A DNA stretch of 64,000 nucleotides from Mesorhizobium zhangyense (GCF_011045115.1 NZ_JAAKZG010000002.1:496001-560000), one strand, 5' to 3'. Positions 17,001 to 25,592 are shown, numbered from the stretch's first letter. Made by a program: numbers and translations. Notes: generated by a model not told the origin, from the letters alone.

Positions 17001-17972
17001 GCGAAACCGGTGGCGGCGCAACTCGTCGGCCTGCCATATGTGGAATTTCTCGACTTGCCTGCCTTGTCCGGCGGCGGTCTGCCTCAAGATCAGTTCAAGG
17101 TCGCGATCTGGCAAAAGCCTTGGAAGAGCCAGTTACTCTTCGTATCCCCGGAAGAGACCGGCTTCGTGCAACGCGCATCGGTTTCCCGCCTGGCCGATGT
17201 CGGCCGTTTGGTCGAAGCACTAGCGCCGGGATTTGAGGGGCGCGTTGATCAGGTAGGCTCCATCGTCGTTGAATTGTTCGATGCGGAAGTGGCCAGCGTC
17301 AGCCGCCTTCAATATCTGAACGGCGCGAACGCGGCGGCAATCAGATCGATGACCGGCATCTGGGAAATCGTACAGTTCCGGACGGCAGAGGAGATAGCTC
17401 CCGATGTCTGGCGGCTTGGCGATCTGTTGCGTGGTCAGCTGGGAACGAACGACGCGATGAAAGCCGGCGCCGCTGCCGGCGCCAGTTTCGTCATGCTGGA
17501 CGATGCGGTTCACGTAGCGGGTCTGTTGGCCAGCGAAATCGGCCTTCCTCTCAACTGGCGCGCCGGGCCCGTGGGAGCGGATTTTTCTAGTGCCAGTTTT
17601 GTAACGCAATCAGCAAGCGGAGGATTGCGCGCGCAGTTGCCGTTGTCGCCAGTCCATCTGCGAGCGACAAGACAGACGAACGGCGACCTCTCGATTTCCT
17701 GGGTGCGGCGGGGTCGCATCGATGCCGATAGCTGGTCGCCGAGCGAAATTCCGCTCGGCGAAGAACGCGAGGAGTATCAGATCGAGATCGCCCGGCCGAA
17801 CGGGGTTGCGCTTCGCGCCGTGACCGTTTCCGAGCCGAGGTGGCTTTATCAGGCAACTTCCATCGCGTCGGATCTGGGTGCCGCGGTCGGAGAGATCGAC
17901 GTCACCGTGAGGCAACTCAGCGTGGCCGTCGGTTGGGGCATCCCGGCCAGCCGGCGGTTTGCGCTGAACTAG
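14070..17972 (+). CDS. GTA tail fibre/hydrolase 'megatron' (g15-type, TIM-barrel plus phage-tail domains)
   Basis: A 1300-residue protein, the largest of the cluster. The N-terminus is glycine/alanine-rich and hydrophobic (residues 1-45). A GTA TIM-barrel glycosidase-like domain occupies about 400-740, with LVGTELRGLT, ITYGADWSEYFG, AIGIDNYMPLSDWHDSDY and PIWFTELGCPAVDKG. A phage-tail_3 domain follows at about 800-960, and the receptor-binding C-terminus ends in VGWGIPASRRFALN. GGAGG precedes the ATG. It builds the tail tip and probably degrades peptidoglycan or surface glycan. It corresponds to RcGTA g15. Confidence 0.93.
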   Translation: MATILLQAAGAFLGGVLGPVGSAIGSAAGALAGYAIDRALIGSTRNVEGPRMTGARPFTAEEGASIPRVYGAARLGGTLIWATHFEETRTTKRQGSKGGARVTEYAYFANVAFALCEGEIAGVRRIWADGREIDRSNFEIRIYRGTEDQPVDPLIEAKQGSGNAPAYRGLAYVVIDRFALGEYGNRIPQFQFEILRPVGNTTRNVRAISLIPGATEYGLSAELVTRQKRPGETAAENRHVLHAGTDLTASLDELQMLCPNLERVALVATWYGDDLRAGNCKVRPGVTSRLSSGFSQSWRASGVSRDAAMLVSSVDGSAAYGGTPSDRSIISAIREIKARGLKVTLYPFIMMDIAAGNTLPDPYGGTSQASYPWRGRITAYPAAMQPETADKTTAARTQVSAFCGSAQGNQFTASDGTILFSGSADDWGYRRFVLHFAHLAQAAGGVDAFLVGTELRGLTALRDGDDQFPFVEALCALAADTREILGPDTAITYGADWSEYFGHHPADGSGDVCFHLDALWAHPAIDAIGIDNYMPLSDWHDSDYSSQNPDNFSGPYDVGGMSGAIAGGEGYDWHYASDEARKLRARSPITDGAHGKPWVYRYKDLVNWWGNPHYGRLAGQEVPAPTDWVPCSKPIWFTELGCPAVDKGPNQPNVFPDPKSAETAEPYFSNGGRSDMAQQRFLDAHFQHWDPAGPDFNNDRNPVSPVYGGRMVDPSRMYLWAWDARPFPAFPLRTDIWSDGDNWQRGHWLNGRLQSPGVGALVNQILRDHGLPPAEVSNADGTIHGYVISDPTTARSVLEPIVELFDLSVSEEPDRLVFRNAGSQASEPVEIEELVWNDGDAVVETVRVPDHELPVEGILAFRDPLTEYQAASVRTTRFGAPGSRQQTVSFPGVLEKGQGHALLADWMRRVWCERETVTFAVAAQTVGIVPGAIVRLPTLAGGSEFLVTGIEEGLVRKVAARQIVRSVPAPWQSSRIEAKPVAAQLVGLPYVEFLDLPALSGGGLPQDQFKVAIWQKPWKSQLLFVSPEETGFVQRASVSRLADVGRLVEALAPGFEGRVDQVGSIVVELFDAEVASVSRLQYLNGANAAAIRSMTGIWEIVQFRTAEEIAPDVWRLGDLLRGQLGTNDAMKAGAAAGASFVMLDDAVHVAGLLASEIGLPLNWRAGPVGADFSSASFVTQSASGGLRAQLPLSPVHLRATRQTNGDLSISWVRRGRIDADSWSPSEIPLGEEREEYQIEIARPNGVALRAVTVSEPRWLYQATSIASDLGAAVGEIDVTVRQLSVAVGWGIPASRRFALN

Positions 17973-18005
17973 AATTCCGTTTCTCCTGAAAAGAAAGAGG
18001 CAACT

Positions 18006-18212
18006 ATGAACGAAAGCAAACCCTGGTATCTCTCGCGCACGATCTGGGCGTCGGTGATAACCGTCATGGCCGCAACGGCCGGACTGATTGGCCTTTCGGT
18101 CGACGATGCCGATCAGGTTGTCCTGACGGACACGATACTTCAGGTTGTTACAGGGCTGGCGGGCATTGTTGCCATTATTGCACGACTGTCGGCTAGGGAC
18201 CGGATTGGCTGA
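18006..18212 (+). CDS. Small membrane protein after the GTA tail genes (holin-like candidate)
   Basis: A 68-residue protein with two hydrophobic helices (IWASVITVMAATAGLIGL and LQVVTGLAGIVAIIARL) and a short charged loop between them, ending RLSARDRIG. AAAGAGGCAACT precedes the ATG. It lies 33 nt after g15 on the same strand and ahead of a hairpin, so it is probably the last gene of the GTA unit. Size and topology suit a small holin or holin-associated protein of the kind used for cell lysis, but no sequence motif proves this. Confidence 0.65.
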   Translation: MNESKPWYLSRTIWASVITVMAATAGLIGLSVDDADQVVLTDTILQVVTGLAGIVAIIARLSARDRIG

Positions 18213-18228
18213 AACGACAGGGATAGTC

Positions 18229-18246
18229 GCAGGCTTGCCAGCCTGC
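18229..18246 (+). repeat. Hairpin at the end of the GTA cluster
   Basis: GCAGGCT (18229-18235), loop TGCC, AGCCTGC (18240-18246): a perfect 7-bp stem 16 nt after the last cluster stop codon. There is no T-run behind it, so it is a weak or factor-assisted terminator at best. Confidence 0.45.
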
Positions 18247-18252
18247 TCCAAT

Positions 18253-18287
18253 ACTGCTGATCTATCGTTCATTTCACGTTCAGCAGT
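18253..18287 (+). promoter_or_regulatory. Possible FeuP operator upstream of feuN: 11-bp-spaced direct repeat within an inverted repeat
   Basis: CGTTCA at 18266-18271 and again at 18277-18282 are exactly 11 nt apart, the one-helical-turn spacing typical of OmpR-family response regulator sites. The two are enclosed by an 8-bp inverted repeat, ACTGCTGA (18253-18260) and TCAGCAGT (18280-18287). The feuN start is 20 nt further on. Binding by FeuP is an inference from the neighbourhood. Confidence 0.4.
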
Positions 18288-18307
18288 CATTGGGTAGAAC
18301 GACACGC

Positions 18308-18613
18308 ATGAAAACGCTTCGCTCAAAATTCCGGTCTGCTGCCCTGGCGCTCAGCGCCTCAGGCGTATTGTTGTCGGCGGTTTCCTCGCTCCCGGCAAGA
18401 GCGGACGAAATTTCCGGCGATCAGCCGCTGATCGTGGCTGCTGCCGACTGCTATTCGATCGGCCAGCAGGTGGCGGCCCAGAATGGCGGCACGCTTGCCA
18501 AGGCAAGCTCGGCAACCCGTGGCGGTCAGGCCGTCTGCGTGATCGTTGTGCTGGTGCCCGGCAAGGATGGCGAGCGGCCGCGACGCTCCGAGTTCGTCGT
18601 TCCGCAGAACTGA
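18308..18613 (+). CDS. feuN: Small exported protein upstream of feuPQ (FeuN-like)
   Basis: A 101-residue protein. I start at the ATG at 18308, which opens an N-terminal signal peptide (SAALALSASGVLLSAVSSLP, cleaved near ARA-DE). The mature part of about 68 residues contains ADCYSIGQQVAAQNGG, KASSATRGGQAVCVIVVLVPG, with two cysteines. It lies directly ahead of the FeuP response regulator gene, where rhizobia encode a small periplasmic protein that restrains the FeuQ kinase. The symbol is given on that synteny and size; a PepSY-like fold is possible. Confidence 0.62.
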   Translation: MKTLRSKFRSAALALSASGVLLSAVSSLPARADEISGDQPLIVAAADCYSIGQQVAAQNGGTLAKASSATRGGQAVCVIVVLVPGKDGERPRRSEFVVPQN

Positions 18614-18692
18614 GTTCCGGTTTGCGTTGTTTCCCCACAACTTGGAATCGGCCTATATCTGACCTCGGTTGCGGTAACAGGCGAATAAAATC

Positions 18693-19358
18693 ATGCGCAT
18701 ACTGGTCGTAGAAGATGACAAGGACCTGAACCGACAGGTCTCCGAGGCGCTCAGTGACGCCGGATATGTCGTTGACACGGCATTCGACGGTGAGGAAGGG
18801 CATTTCCTCGGTGATACCGAACCCTACGACGCCGTCGTGCTCGATATCGGTCTGCCGCAGATGGATGGGATCAGCGTGGTCGAACGCTGGCGGCGCAATG
18901 GCCGCAAGATGCCTGTGCTCATTCTCACCGCGCGTGATCGCTGGAGCGACAAGGTTTCCGGCATCGATGCAGGCGCCGACGACTATGTGACGAAGCCCTT
19001 CCATATCGAGGAAATCCTGGCGCGTGTGCGTGCGCTCATTCGCAGGGCCGCGGGCCATGCTTCCTCGGAATTGACATGCGGCCCGTTGCGGCTCGATACG
19101 AAGGCCTCGAAAGCGGATGTGAACGGCGTGCCGCTCAAACTGACCTCCCACGAGTTCAGGCTGCTTGCCTATCTCATGCATCATATGGGCGAGGTCGTTT
19201 CTCGCACCGAACTGGTGGAGCATCTCTACGATCAGGATTTCGATCGGGATTCCAATACGATCGAGGTCTTCGTCGGCCGGCTTCGCAAGAAGATGGGCAT
19301 CGACATGATCGAGACGGTGCGCGGTATGGGCTATCGCATGCGTGAGCCCAGCGTGTGA
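18693..19358 (+). CDS. feuP: Response regulator FeuP (OmpR family)
   Basis: A 221-residue regulator with a receiver domain (acidic pair ED at 7-8, phospho-acceptor Asp51 in VVLDIGLPQMDG, Lys in DDYVTKPFH) and a C-terminal winged helix (LTSHEFRLLAYLMHHMGEVV, TIEVFVGRLRKKMG). It pairs with the kinase gene 46 nt downstream. In Sinorhizobium the FeuPQ system responds to low osmolarity and controls cyclic glucan export, and it is needed for symbiosis. The family is also close to PhoP. Position between a FeuN-like gene and a FeuQ-like kinase supports the name. Confidence 0.88.
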   Translation: MRILVVEDDKDLNRQVSEALSDAGYVVDTAFDGEEGHFLGDTEPYDAVVLDIGLPQMDGISVVERWRRNGRKMPVLILTARDRWSDKVSGIDAGADDYVTKPFHIEEILARVRALIRRAAGHASSELTCGPLRLDTKASKADVNGVPLKLTSHEFRLLAYLMHHMGEVVSRTELVEHLYDQDFDRDSNTIEVFVGRLRKKMGIDMIETVRGMGYRMREPSV

Positions 19359-19404
19359 GGCCCGAACGTCTCCAGACATCGATTTTGTCCGGCGGACATA
19401 TTAG

Positions 19405-20781
19405 ATGACCGTCGGACCTCGCTCGCTGGCATTTCGCGTCGTCGCCTTTTCAACCATCTGGGCGGTTCTTGCTCTCATTGCCATCTACACGGTGATCGCC
19501 ACGCTCTATCAGCAGACGAGCGAACGGGGTTTCGAGAGCCTTCTGTCTGCGCATCTCTTCAATCTGATCGGGTCTGTTGGCGTGTCGGAGCCCGGCGTTC
19601 TGACCGGTGGCCCTGATCTCGGCGATCTCCGGTTTTCCGAGCCGAATTCGGGCTGGTACTGGGTGGTCGAGCCAGCCTCGCCCGGCCTGAGCGGTTCGCT
19701 TCGTTCGCTGTCGATGACGGAGCCGATTCCGTCGCCGACGGCCGAAGAGGTTCCGTTCAATTCCAGCTTCCAGCGCAACTACGAAACCCAGGGCATCGCC
19801 GGCGAAGACCTCGAAGTGTTTGAAAGTGAGTTCGTGCTCGATGCGAAAAATCGGATTGCGCGCTTTCGAGTCATGGGTAACCGGACGGAACTGGAAAATG
19901 AAATCGGCGTCTTCGAACGGCGGCTCGTTACCTATCTCTCGGTATTTGGCGTGGGGATGATCGCCATCAATGCGATCGCAATTCTGTTGGGTCTGAGACC
20001 GCTTGGCCGTGTTCGCGAGGCGCTGGCTATGGTGCGCGAGGGGACCGCCCAAAGACTGGACGGCAAGTTCCCCGCCGAGATCGAACCGCTGGCCAACGAA
20101 ACCAACGCGCTCATCGATAACAATAGGCGTATCGTCGAGCGATCGCGCACGCAGGTCGGAAACCTGGCGCATTCGCTGAAAACGCCACTTGCCGTGTTGA
20201 TAAACGAGGGGCGTGCCCTTGGCGGCAAGAAGGGAAAGCTCATCTCCGACCAGGCAACAGCCATGCAAAGCCAGGTCGATCACTATCTCCAGCGCGCACG
20301 CGTGGCCGCGCAGCGCGATAGTGTCGTCTACCGGACGCCCATTTCCCCAGTTCTGCATCGGTTGGTGCGGGTGATGGAGAAGCTGAAGCCGGAAAACCAG
20401 CTTACGCTCGTCGAACCGCCATCCGAGATAGTATTCGGTGGCGAACGGGAAGACCTGGAGGAAATCGTCGGCAATCTGCTGGAAAATGCCATGAAATGGG
20501 CAAATAGCACTGTGCGCGTTTCGGTTGACCAGGCAGTCCACGGCGAGGATGCGGCGGGCATGTTCTCGATAACGATCGAGGACGATGGACCGGGTATACC
20601 CGAGGAAAAGGCACGCGAAGCGCTAAAACGCGGTCGGCGTCTCGACGAAACCAAGCCGGGCTCGGGTTTGGGCCTTGCGATCGTTGCGGATCTCGTCAAC
20701 GAATACAGTGGCAAGCTCATGCTCGAACGGTCTGACATGGGTGGTCTTTGTGCCATTGTTCAACTTCGCAGTGTGCAATAG
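19405..20781 (+). CDS. feuQ: Sensor histidine kinase FeuQ
   Basis: A 458-residue inner-membrane kinase. Two membrane segments (about 13-33 and 174-195) flank a periplasmic sensor of about 140 residues. A HAMP-like linker (LGRVREALAMVREGTAQRL) leads to the H box NLAHSLKTPLAVL with phospho-His256. The ATPase domain has an N box (NLLENAMKWA), DDGPGIPEEK and GSGLGLAIV. It belongs to the PhoQ-like group and phosphorylates FeuP. The periplasmic sensor is where a FeuN-type protein would bind. Confidence 0.88.
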   Translation: MTVGPRSLAFRVVAFSTIWAVLALIAIYTVIATLYQQTSERGFESLLSAHLFNLIGSVGVSEPGVLTGGPDLGDLRFSEPNSGWYWVVEPASPGLSGSLRSLSMTEPIPSPTAEEVPFNSSFQRNYETQGIAGEDLEVFESEFVLDAKNRIARFRVMGNRTELENEIGVFERRLVTYLSVFGVGMIAINAIAILLGLRPLGRVREALAMVREGTAQRLDGKFPAEIEPLANETNALIDNNRRIVERSRTQVGNLAHSLKTPLAVLINEGRALGGKKGKLISDQATAMQSQVDHYLQRARVAAQRDSVVYRTPISPVLHRLVRVMEKLKPENQLTLVEPPSEIVFGGEREDLEEIVGNLLENAMKWANSTVRVSVDQAVHGEDAAGMFSITIEDDGPGIPEEKAREALKRGRRLDETKPGSGLGLAIVADLVNEYSGKLMLERSDMGGLCAIVQLRSVQ

Positions 20782-20893
20782 GAAGAATGCGCCATTCGGC
20801 CATAGGCAAGCGGCCAAATTTCGGCCAAATATCAACACTAACGCAACGTCCAAGCCCTTGATCATGGTTGCAAATTCGGAGCTGGTGGTAAGC

Positions 20894-21358
20894 ATGAAAT
20901 TTCGCGTGACACTGGTTGCCGGACTGCTTGCCGTCTCAGGGTGTACGACGACCGGTTTGTCCGACACGAAAGTGGGCGCTGCCGCCGGCGCCATCGTGGG
21001 CGGTGTAACCGGAAATCAAGCCAGTTCGGCAAATGGAAAAGTCGCCTCGACGATCCTCGCTGCGATGGGCAATGGGCTGATTGGCGGCTCGGCTGGCGCC
21101 GGTATGGACGACCGGGACCGTCGAAGCGCGCTCGAAGCCGAGTATAAGGCTCTCGAATATACGCAAAGCGGACAGCCCGTTTCATGGAAAAGCGAGCGGT
21201 CAGGTTTCTCCGGCCAGGTGGTCGCGGCGCAACCTTACCGCGTCGGATCCCAGGATTGCCGCCAGTATACCCATACCGTTTACGCTTCCGGGCAGACCCG
21301 AACCGCGCGTGGGACGGCCTGCCGAAACACCGACGGCAGCTGGACTCCGCTGACCTGA
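20894..21358 (+). CDS. Outer-membrane lipoprotein, 17-kDa surface antigen type
   Basis: A 154-residue lipoprotein. From the ATG at 20894 it has a short signal peptide ending in the lipobox LAVSGC with Cys18. Next comes a glycine-zipper segment (KVGAAAGAIVGGVTGNQ and GNGLIGGSAGAGMDDRDRRS) and a C-terminal domain QDCRQYTHTVYASGQTRTAR, both typical of the 17-kDa surface antigen family. Longer upstream in-frame sequence lacks signal character and is rejected. It lies between feuQ and the ccm operon. The function is structural or unknown. Confidence 0.82.
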   Translation: MKFRVTLVAGLLAVSGCTTTGLSDTKVGAAAGAIVGGVTGNQASSANGKVASTILAAMGNGLIGGSAGAGMDDRDRRSALEAEYKALEYTQSGQPVSWKSERSGFSGQVVAAQPYRVGSQDCRQYTHTVYASGQTRTARGTACRNTDGSWTPLT

Positions 21359-21399
21359 CGCCCTTTCAGCGTGTTGGCATAAGGTAGGGTTGGACGCTA

Positions 21400-21416
21400 A
21401 TCCGCCGCAGGCGGAT
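21400..21416 (+). repeat. Hairpin between lipoprotein gene and ccmI
   Basis: ATCCGCC (21400-21406), GCA loop, GGCGGAT (21410-21416): a perfect 7-bp stem 41 nt after the lipoprotein stop and 39 nt before ccmI. No T-run follows. It could mark the end of the lipoprotein transcript. Confidence 0.4.
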
Positions 21417-21455
21417 GATGTTGGCATGGAATCTGGTGGCGTCTATTAAGAGTGC

Positions 21456-22598
21456 ATGATGTTCTGGATCGTTGCAGCCCTGCTCACGCTCGGTGCGAGC
21501 CTCGCGGTTTTATTGCCGCTGGCCGGCCGGTCGAAAGGCGATTCCGCGGGTAACGAACATGATCTCGAAGTTTACCGGGATCAGCTCTCGGAACTTGACC
21601 GGGATATGGCGCGGGGTCTGATCGCGCCCTCGGATGCGGAACAGGCTCGCGCCGAGATTGCGCGCAGGATTATCCGGGCCGGCAGCAGTGATGACAGAAG
21701 CGTCTCCGGTTTGCGCTTTGCAGCGAGCGGTCGGATACTCGGTGGCATGGCCGTCCTTGCCATTCCATTGATAAGCTGGGGGCTCTATGCGGTTATCGGG
21801 TCGCCGGATCTCCCTTCTCAACCGCTTCGGGAAAGATTGGCGCAAAGCCCGGCCGACAGTTCGGTCGATGAGCTGATTGCTCGGGCGGAGGGCCATCTCG
21901 CTGCCAACCCACAGGACGGGCGTGGCTGGGATGTGCTGGCGCCGGTGTACCTGAGGCTGGGTCGTTTCGACGAAGCCGCCACGGCCTATCGCAATGCCAT
22001 TCGGCTGGAGGGCTCCACCGCCGCGCGTGAAGCAGGCTTGGGCGAAGCGATTACCGATGCCGGTGAAGGAATTGTGTCTTCAGACGCACAGCGTGCTTTC
22101 GAAAGGGCGCTGAAGCTCGAGCCTATGCAACCGAAAGCAAGCTTTTATCTGGCCACTGCGCTGGTTCAGGATGGCAAGATGACCGAGGCCGCCAAGGCTT
22201 GGGAGGCCATGCTTGCGCTCCTTCCCGGTGATTCACCTTGGCGGGGCCCGACAGAACAGGCGCTGGCCGAGACCAGGAAGCGCCTTGCGGAAGTTGGCCC
22301 GCAAAAGCCCTCCGTCGGCCCTACCCAGACCGAGATCGATGCCGCGGCTTCAATGTCGCAGACGGACCGGAACGCCATGATTGAAACCATGGTGGCAGGG
22401 CTGGACGAAAAGCTGCGCGAGAATCCAAATGATCCGGAAGGCTGGATGCGGCTTGTTCGTTCATATCTCGTACTCGGCAAAAAGGACGATGCGCGCGCAG
22501 CGTTCAATCGCGGCCTGGCCGCTTTGGGCGCTTCGAGCGAGGACGGTCGGAAATTCGCCGGATTTGCGGCCACCCTTGGCCTTTCGGCCACGGAGTAG
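21456..22598 (+). CDS. ccmI: Cytochrome c maturation protein CcmI
   Basis: A 380-residue membrane protein with two N-terminal membrane segments (about 2-20 and 90-110). They flank a cytoplasmic loop containing DLEVYRDQLSELDRDMARGL, the CcmI hallmark. A periplasmic TPR region follows (GWDVLAPVYLRLGRFDEAAT, MRLVRSYLVLGKKDDARAAF). CcmI delivers apocytochrome c to the haem ligation complex. It is first in a tight ccmI-E-F-H operon (5-nt gap to ccmE). ATG codons at 21456 and 21459 are both possible starts. Confidence 0.93.
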   Translation: MMFWIVAALLTLGASLAVLLPLAGRSKGDSAGNEHDLEVYRDQLSELDRDMARGLIAPSDAEQARAEIARRIIRAGSSDDRSVSGLRFAASGRILGGMAVLAIPLISWGLYAVIGSPDLPSQPLRERLAQSPADSSVDELIARAEGHLAANPQDGRGWDVLAPVYLRLGRFDEAATAYRNAIRLEGSTAAREAGLGEAITDAGEGIVSSDAQRAFERALKLEPMQPKASFYLATALVQDGKMTEAAKAWEAMLALLPGDSPWRGPTEQALAETRKRLAEVGPQKPSVGPTQTEIDAAASMSQTDRNAMIETMVAGLDEKLRENPNDPEGWMRLVRSYLVLGKKDDARAAFNRGLAALGASSEDGRKFAGFAATLGLSATE

Positions 22599-22603
22599 CT
22601 GGC

Positions 22604-23056
22604 ATGACGCGCAAACAGAAGAGATTGTCGATCATCGCAGCGGGTGCCGGATTTCTGATCGCGGCGACCGGCCTGACATTCTATGCGCTCGGCCAGAAGG
22701 CATCCTATTTCTACATGCCCGCCGACCTTCAGACGGCCACACTTGAACCCGGTCAGCGTATTCGCCTCGGCGGCCTTGTCGAAAAAGGCACGATCATTCG
22801 AGGGCAGGGTACACAGGTCAGCTTTGGCGTAACCGACAAGGAAAATTCGGTTAAAGTGACCTACACCGGAATTCTTCCCGATCTCTTTCGGGAAGATCAG
22901 GGCGTGATCACCGAAGGTACCTTTGGCGCCGACGGCGTCTTTGTCGCCGACAGCGTGCTTGCCAAGCATGACGAGAACTACATGCCGAAGGAAGTCGCCG
23001 ACAGCCTGAAAGCCAAGGGCGTCTGGCAGGATGAACAGGCAGGGGGCGGTTCGTAA
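22604..23056 (+). CDS. ccmE: Haem chaperone CcmE
   Basis: A 150-residue protein with an N-terminal membrane anchor (LSIIAAGAGFLIAATGLTFY) and an OB-fold periplasmic domain. The haem-binding histidine is His122 in VLAKHDENYMPKEV, with Tyr126 following in the expected HxxxY arrangement. CcmE carries haem covalently from CcmC to the CcmF/H ligase. Its stop overlaps the ccmF start (23056). Confidence 0.96.
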   Translation: MTRKQKRLSIIAAGAGFLIAATGLTFYALGQKASYFYMPADLQTATLEPGQRIRLGGLVEKGTIIRGQGTQVSFGVTDKENSVKVTYTGILPDLFREDQGVITEGTFGADGVFVADSVLAKHDENYMPKEVADSLKAKGVWQDEQAGGGS

Positions 23057-25041
23057 TGGTTGAAACCGGTCACTTTGCGCTCGTTCTGGCCTTCGCACTG
23101 GCCCTGGTCCAGTCGCTGGTTCCATTGTTTGGCGCGCGCACCGGCAATGAGCGGTTGATGGCTGTAGGCGGCCCGGTCGCGGTTACCGGTTTTGCACTGA
23201 CGGCGCTTTCGTTCGCCGCTCTCACCATGGCCTATGTGCAATCAGATTTCTCGGTCGCCAATGTCTGGGAGAACTCGCATTCGCTCAAACCCATGCTGTT
23301 CAAGATCACCGGCACATGGGGCAACCACGAAGGCTCGATGCTGCTCTGGGTGCTGATTCTGACATTCTTCGGCGCGCTGGTCGCAGTGTTTGGCACCAAC
23401 CTTCCAAACACGCTGCGTGCCAATGTTTTGGCCGTTCAGGGCTGGATCGGCGCGGCCTTCTTCCTGTTCATCTTGGCGACGTCCAATCCTTTTGCACGGC
23501 TGGTACCGGCGCCGATCGAAGGCCGGGACCTCAACCCGATACTGCAGGATATCGGCCTGGCCATACACCCGCCGCTCCTCTATCTCGGCTATGTCGGGTT
23601 CTCCGTCTGCTTTTCTTTCGCAGTTGCGGCCTTGATCGAAGGCAAGATCGACGCTGCATGGGCGCGATGGGTGCGTCCATGGACGCTGGCGGCGTGGCTG
23701 TTCCTGACCGGCGGCATCGCGATGGGATCGTATTGGGCTTATTACGAGCTCGGCTGGGGCGGCTTCTGGTTTTGGGACCCAGTCGAGAATGCGTCCTTCA
23801 TGCCGTGGCTCGCCGGAACGGCGCTACTCCATTCGGCAATCGTCATGGAAAAGCGCTCGGCCCTGAAAATTTGGACGCTGCTTCTGGCGATCCTCACATT
23901 CTCGCTTTCGCTGCTGGGAACCTTCCTTGTTAGATCGGGGGTGCTGACTTCGGTTCATGCATTCGCCACCGATCCGAGCCGTGGTGTTTTCATCCTTTGC
24001 ATCCTGATGCTGTTTATCGGTGGCTCGTTGGCGCTCTTTGCCCTGCGCGCCGGCAGCCTGACCACAGGCGGGATGTTCCAGCCGGTTTCCCGCGAAGGCG
24101 CTCTCGTCCTCAATAACCTTTTCCTGACGACGGCCGCTGCCACCGTGCTGATCGGAACGCTCTATCCGCTGGTCATTGAAGCGATCACCGGCGACAAGAT
24201 TTCGGTCGGCGCGCCGTTCTTCAACCTTACCTTCGGCTCGCTGATGGTACCGTTGCTGATGCTTGTACCCTTCGGGCCGCTCCTGGCGTGGAAGCGCGGT
24301 GATATCTTCGGCGCGGCTCAAAGGCTGATGTTTGCCTTCGGCGGCGCGTTGCTGGCCGTGCTGGTCACGATGCTCGCTGTCGAAGGGGAAACGGTTTTCG
24401 CCGCCCTTGGCATCGGGCTGGCTTTCTGGCTCATTCTTGGTGCGCTCACGGACATTGTCCTGAAGTCCGGCTTCGGCAACGTTTCAGCGCGCGTTATGTT
24501 GAGCCGCTTTGTCGGCCTGCCGCGATCGGTGTTCGGCACCACTCTTGCCCATCTCGGTGTAGGGCTTTCGGTGCTTGGGATCGTCGGTGTCGTCTCGTTC
24601 GAGACTGAAAAGATACTGACCATGCGCGCTGGCGAGACCGTCGAGCTTTCCGGTCATACGGTGCGTTTCGAAGGCCTGCATCCGTTCCAGGGACCGAACT
24701 ACACGGAAGATCAGGGGCGCTTCGTGCTTCTGGGTGCGAGCGGAAATTCAACGGGCGAAATCATCTCGGCCAAGCGCTTCTATCCTGCCCGCCGTATGCC
24801 GACGACGGAGGCCGGCATCAAGACGATGGGCTTCAGCCAGCTCTACATTTCCCTGGGCGACGAGACGACCGACGGTGCAGTTGTCGTGCGCATGTGGTGG
24901 AAGCCGATGGTCACGCTGATCTGGCTTGGCGGGCTGGTGATGATGATAGCGGGCGCCATATCGTTGACCGACCGGCGGCTGCGCGTAGGCGCACCGGCAC
25001 GGCGGGCGAAACCTGCCAGGCCGAGCCCTGCAACCTCATGA
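23056..25041 (+). CDS. ccmF: Haem lyase subunit CcmF
   Basis: A 661-residue polytopic protein with about 15 membrane helices. The WWD haem-handling domain reads [20 protein letters not shown], and conserved histidines occur in [12 protein letters not shown] and LGDI-like loops. It joins haem to apocytochrome c with CcmH. It overlaps ccmE by 1 nt and ccmH by 4 nt (ATGA). Length is normal for the family. Confidence 0.96.
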   Translation: MVETGHFALVLAFALALVQSLVPLFGARTGNERLMAVGGPVAVTGFALTALSFAALTMAYVQSDFSVANVWENSHSLKPMLFKITGTWGNHEGSMLLWVLILTFFGALVAVFGTNLPNTLRANVLAVQGWIGAAFFLFILATSNPFARLVPAPIEGRDLNPILQDIGLAIHPPLLYLGYVGFSVCFSFAVAALIEGKIDAAWARWVRPWTLAAWLFLTGGIAMGSYWAYYELGWGGFWFWDPVENASFMPWLAGTALLHSAIVMEKRSALKIWTLLLAILTFSLSLLGTFLVRSGVLTSVHAFATDPSRGVFILCILMLFIGGSLALFALRAGSLTTGGMFQPVSREGALVLNNLFLTTAAATVLIGTLYPLVIEAITGDKISVGAPFFNLTFGSLMVPLLMLVPFGPLLAWKRGDIFGAAQRLMFAFGGALLAVLVTMLAVEGETVFAALGIGLAFWLILGALTDIVLKSGFGNVSARVMLSRFVGLPRSVFGTTLAHLGVGLSVLGIVGVVSFETEKILTMRAGETVELSGHTVRFEGLHPFQGPNYTEDQGRFVLLGASGNSTGEIISAKRFYPARRMPTTEAGIKTMGFSQLYISLGDETTDGAVVVRMWWKPMVTLIWLGGLVMMIAGAISLTDRRLRVGAPARRAKPARPSPATS

Positions 25042-25505
25042 AGCGCGCATCGCCTTTCGCCGCTGTCGCGCTGCTGCTGGCCATGGTCTGGAGCGGCGCG
25101 GCCTATGCCGTGCTGCCCAATGAAGTACTGCAGGACCCCGCGCTTGAGGCGCGTGCGCGCCTGCTTTCCGAAGAACTGCGCTGCATGGTCTGCCAGAACC
25201 AGTCCATAGATATGTCGGATGCCGAGCTTGCCCATGATCTGCGGGTGCTGGTGAGGGAACGCCTGGTTGCCGGCGACAACGACGTGCAGGTTCTGGATTA
25301 TGTCGTTGCCCGCTATGGTGAGTTCGTCCTGCTGAAGCCGCGTTTCAGTTTGCGCAATGCGCTGCTGTGGGGCGCGCCGCTGATCCTTCTTCTGTGTGGC
25401 GGCCTGGTGATGTTTTACGCCGCCAGAAACCGGCGTGTTTCCGATGTGCCGGCGCTTTCGGCCAAGGAAAATGAAACGCTCGAAGAAATCCTGCGCAAGG
25501 ACTGA
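25038..25505 (+). CDS. ccmH: Cytochrome c maturation thioredoxin-like protein CcmH (CycL)
   Basis: A 155-residue protein starting at the ATG at 25038, in a 4-nt overlap with ccmF. It has a signal peptide ([15 protein letters not shown]), the redox motif [11 protein letters not shown] with Cys49 and Cys52, and one C-terminal membrane helix ([19 protein letters not shown]). It reduces the CxxCH cysteines of apocytochrome c. It is the last gene of the ccm operon. Confidence 0.95.
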   Translation: MKRASPFAAVALLLAMVWSGAAYAVLPNEVLQDPALEARARLLSEELRCMVCQNQSIDMSDAELAHDLRVLVRERLVAGDNDVQVLDYVVARYGEFVLLKPRFSLRNALLWGAPLILLLCGGLVMFYAARNRRVSDVPALSAKENETLEEILRKD

Positions 25506-25592
25506 AAGCCGTTGCGCTTCGACGAAACATTACGAAAGTTTCATCCGGCGGAAAGAGCGTTGTAATGTAGGTTTCTCTATCCATCTCTTGGA

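Noticed and set aside
3587-18212. Ordinary prophage
   Set aside because: No integrase, repressor, replication or attachment-site genes are present, composition matches the host, and the gene order is that of RcGTA.
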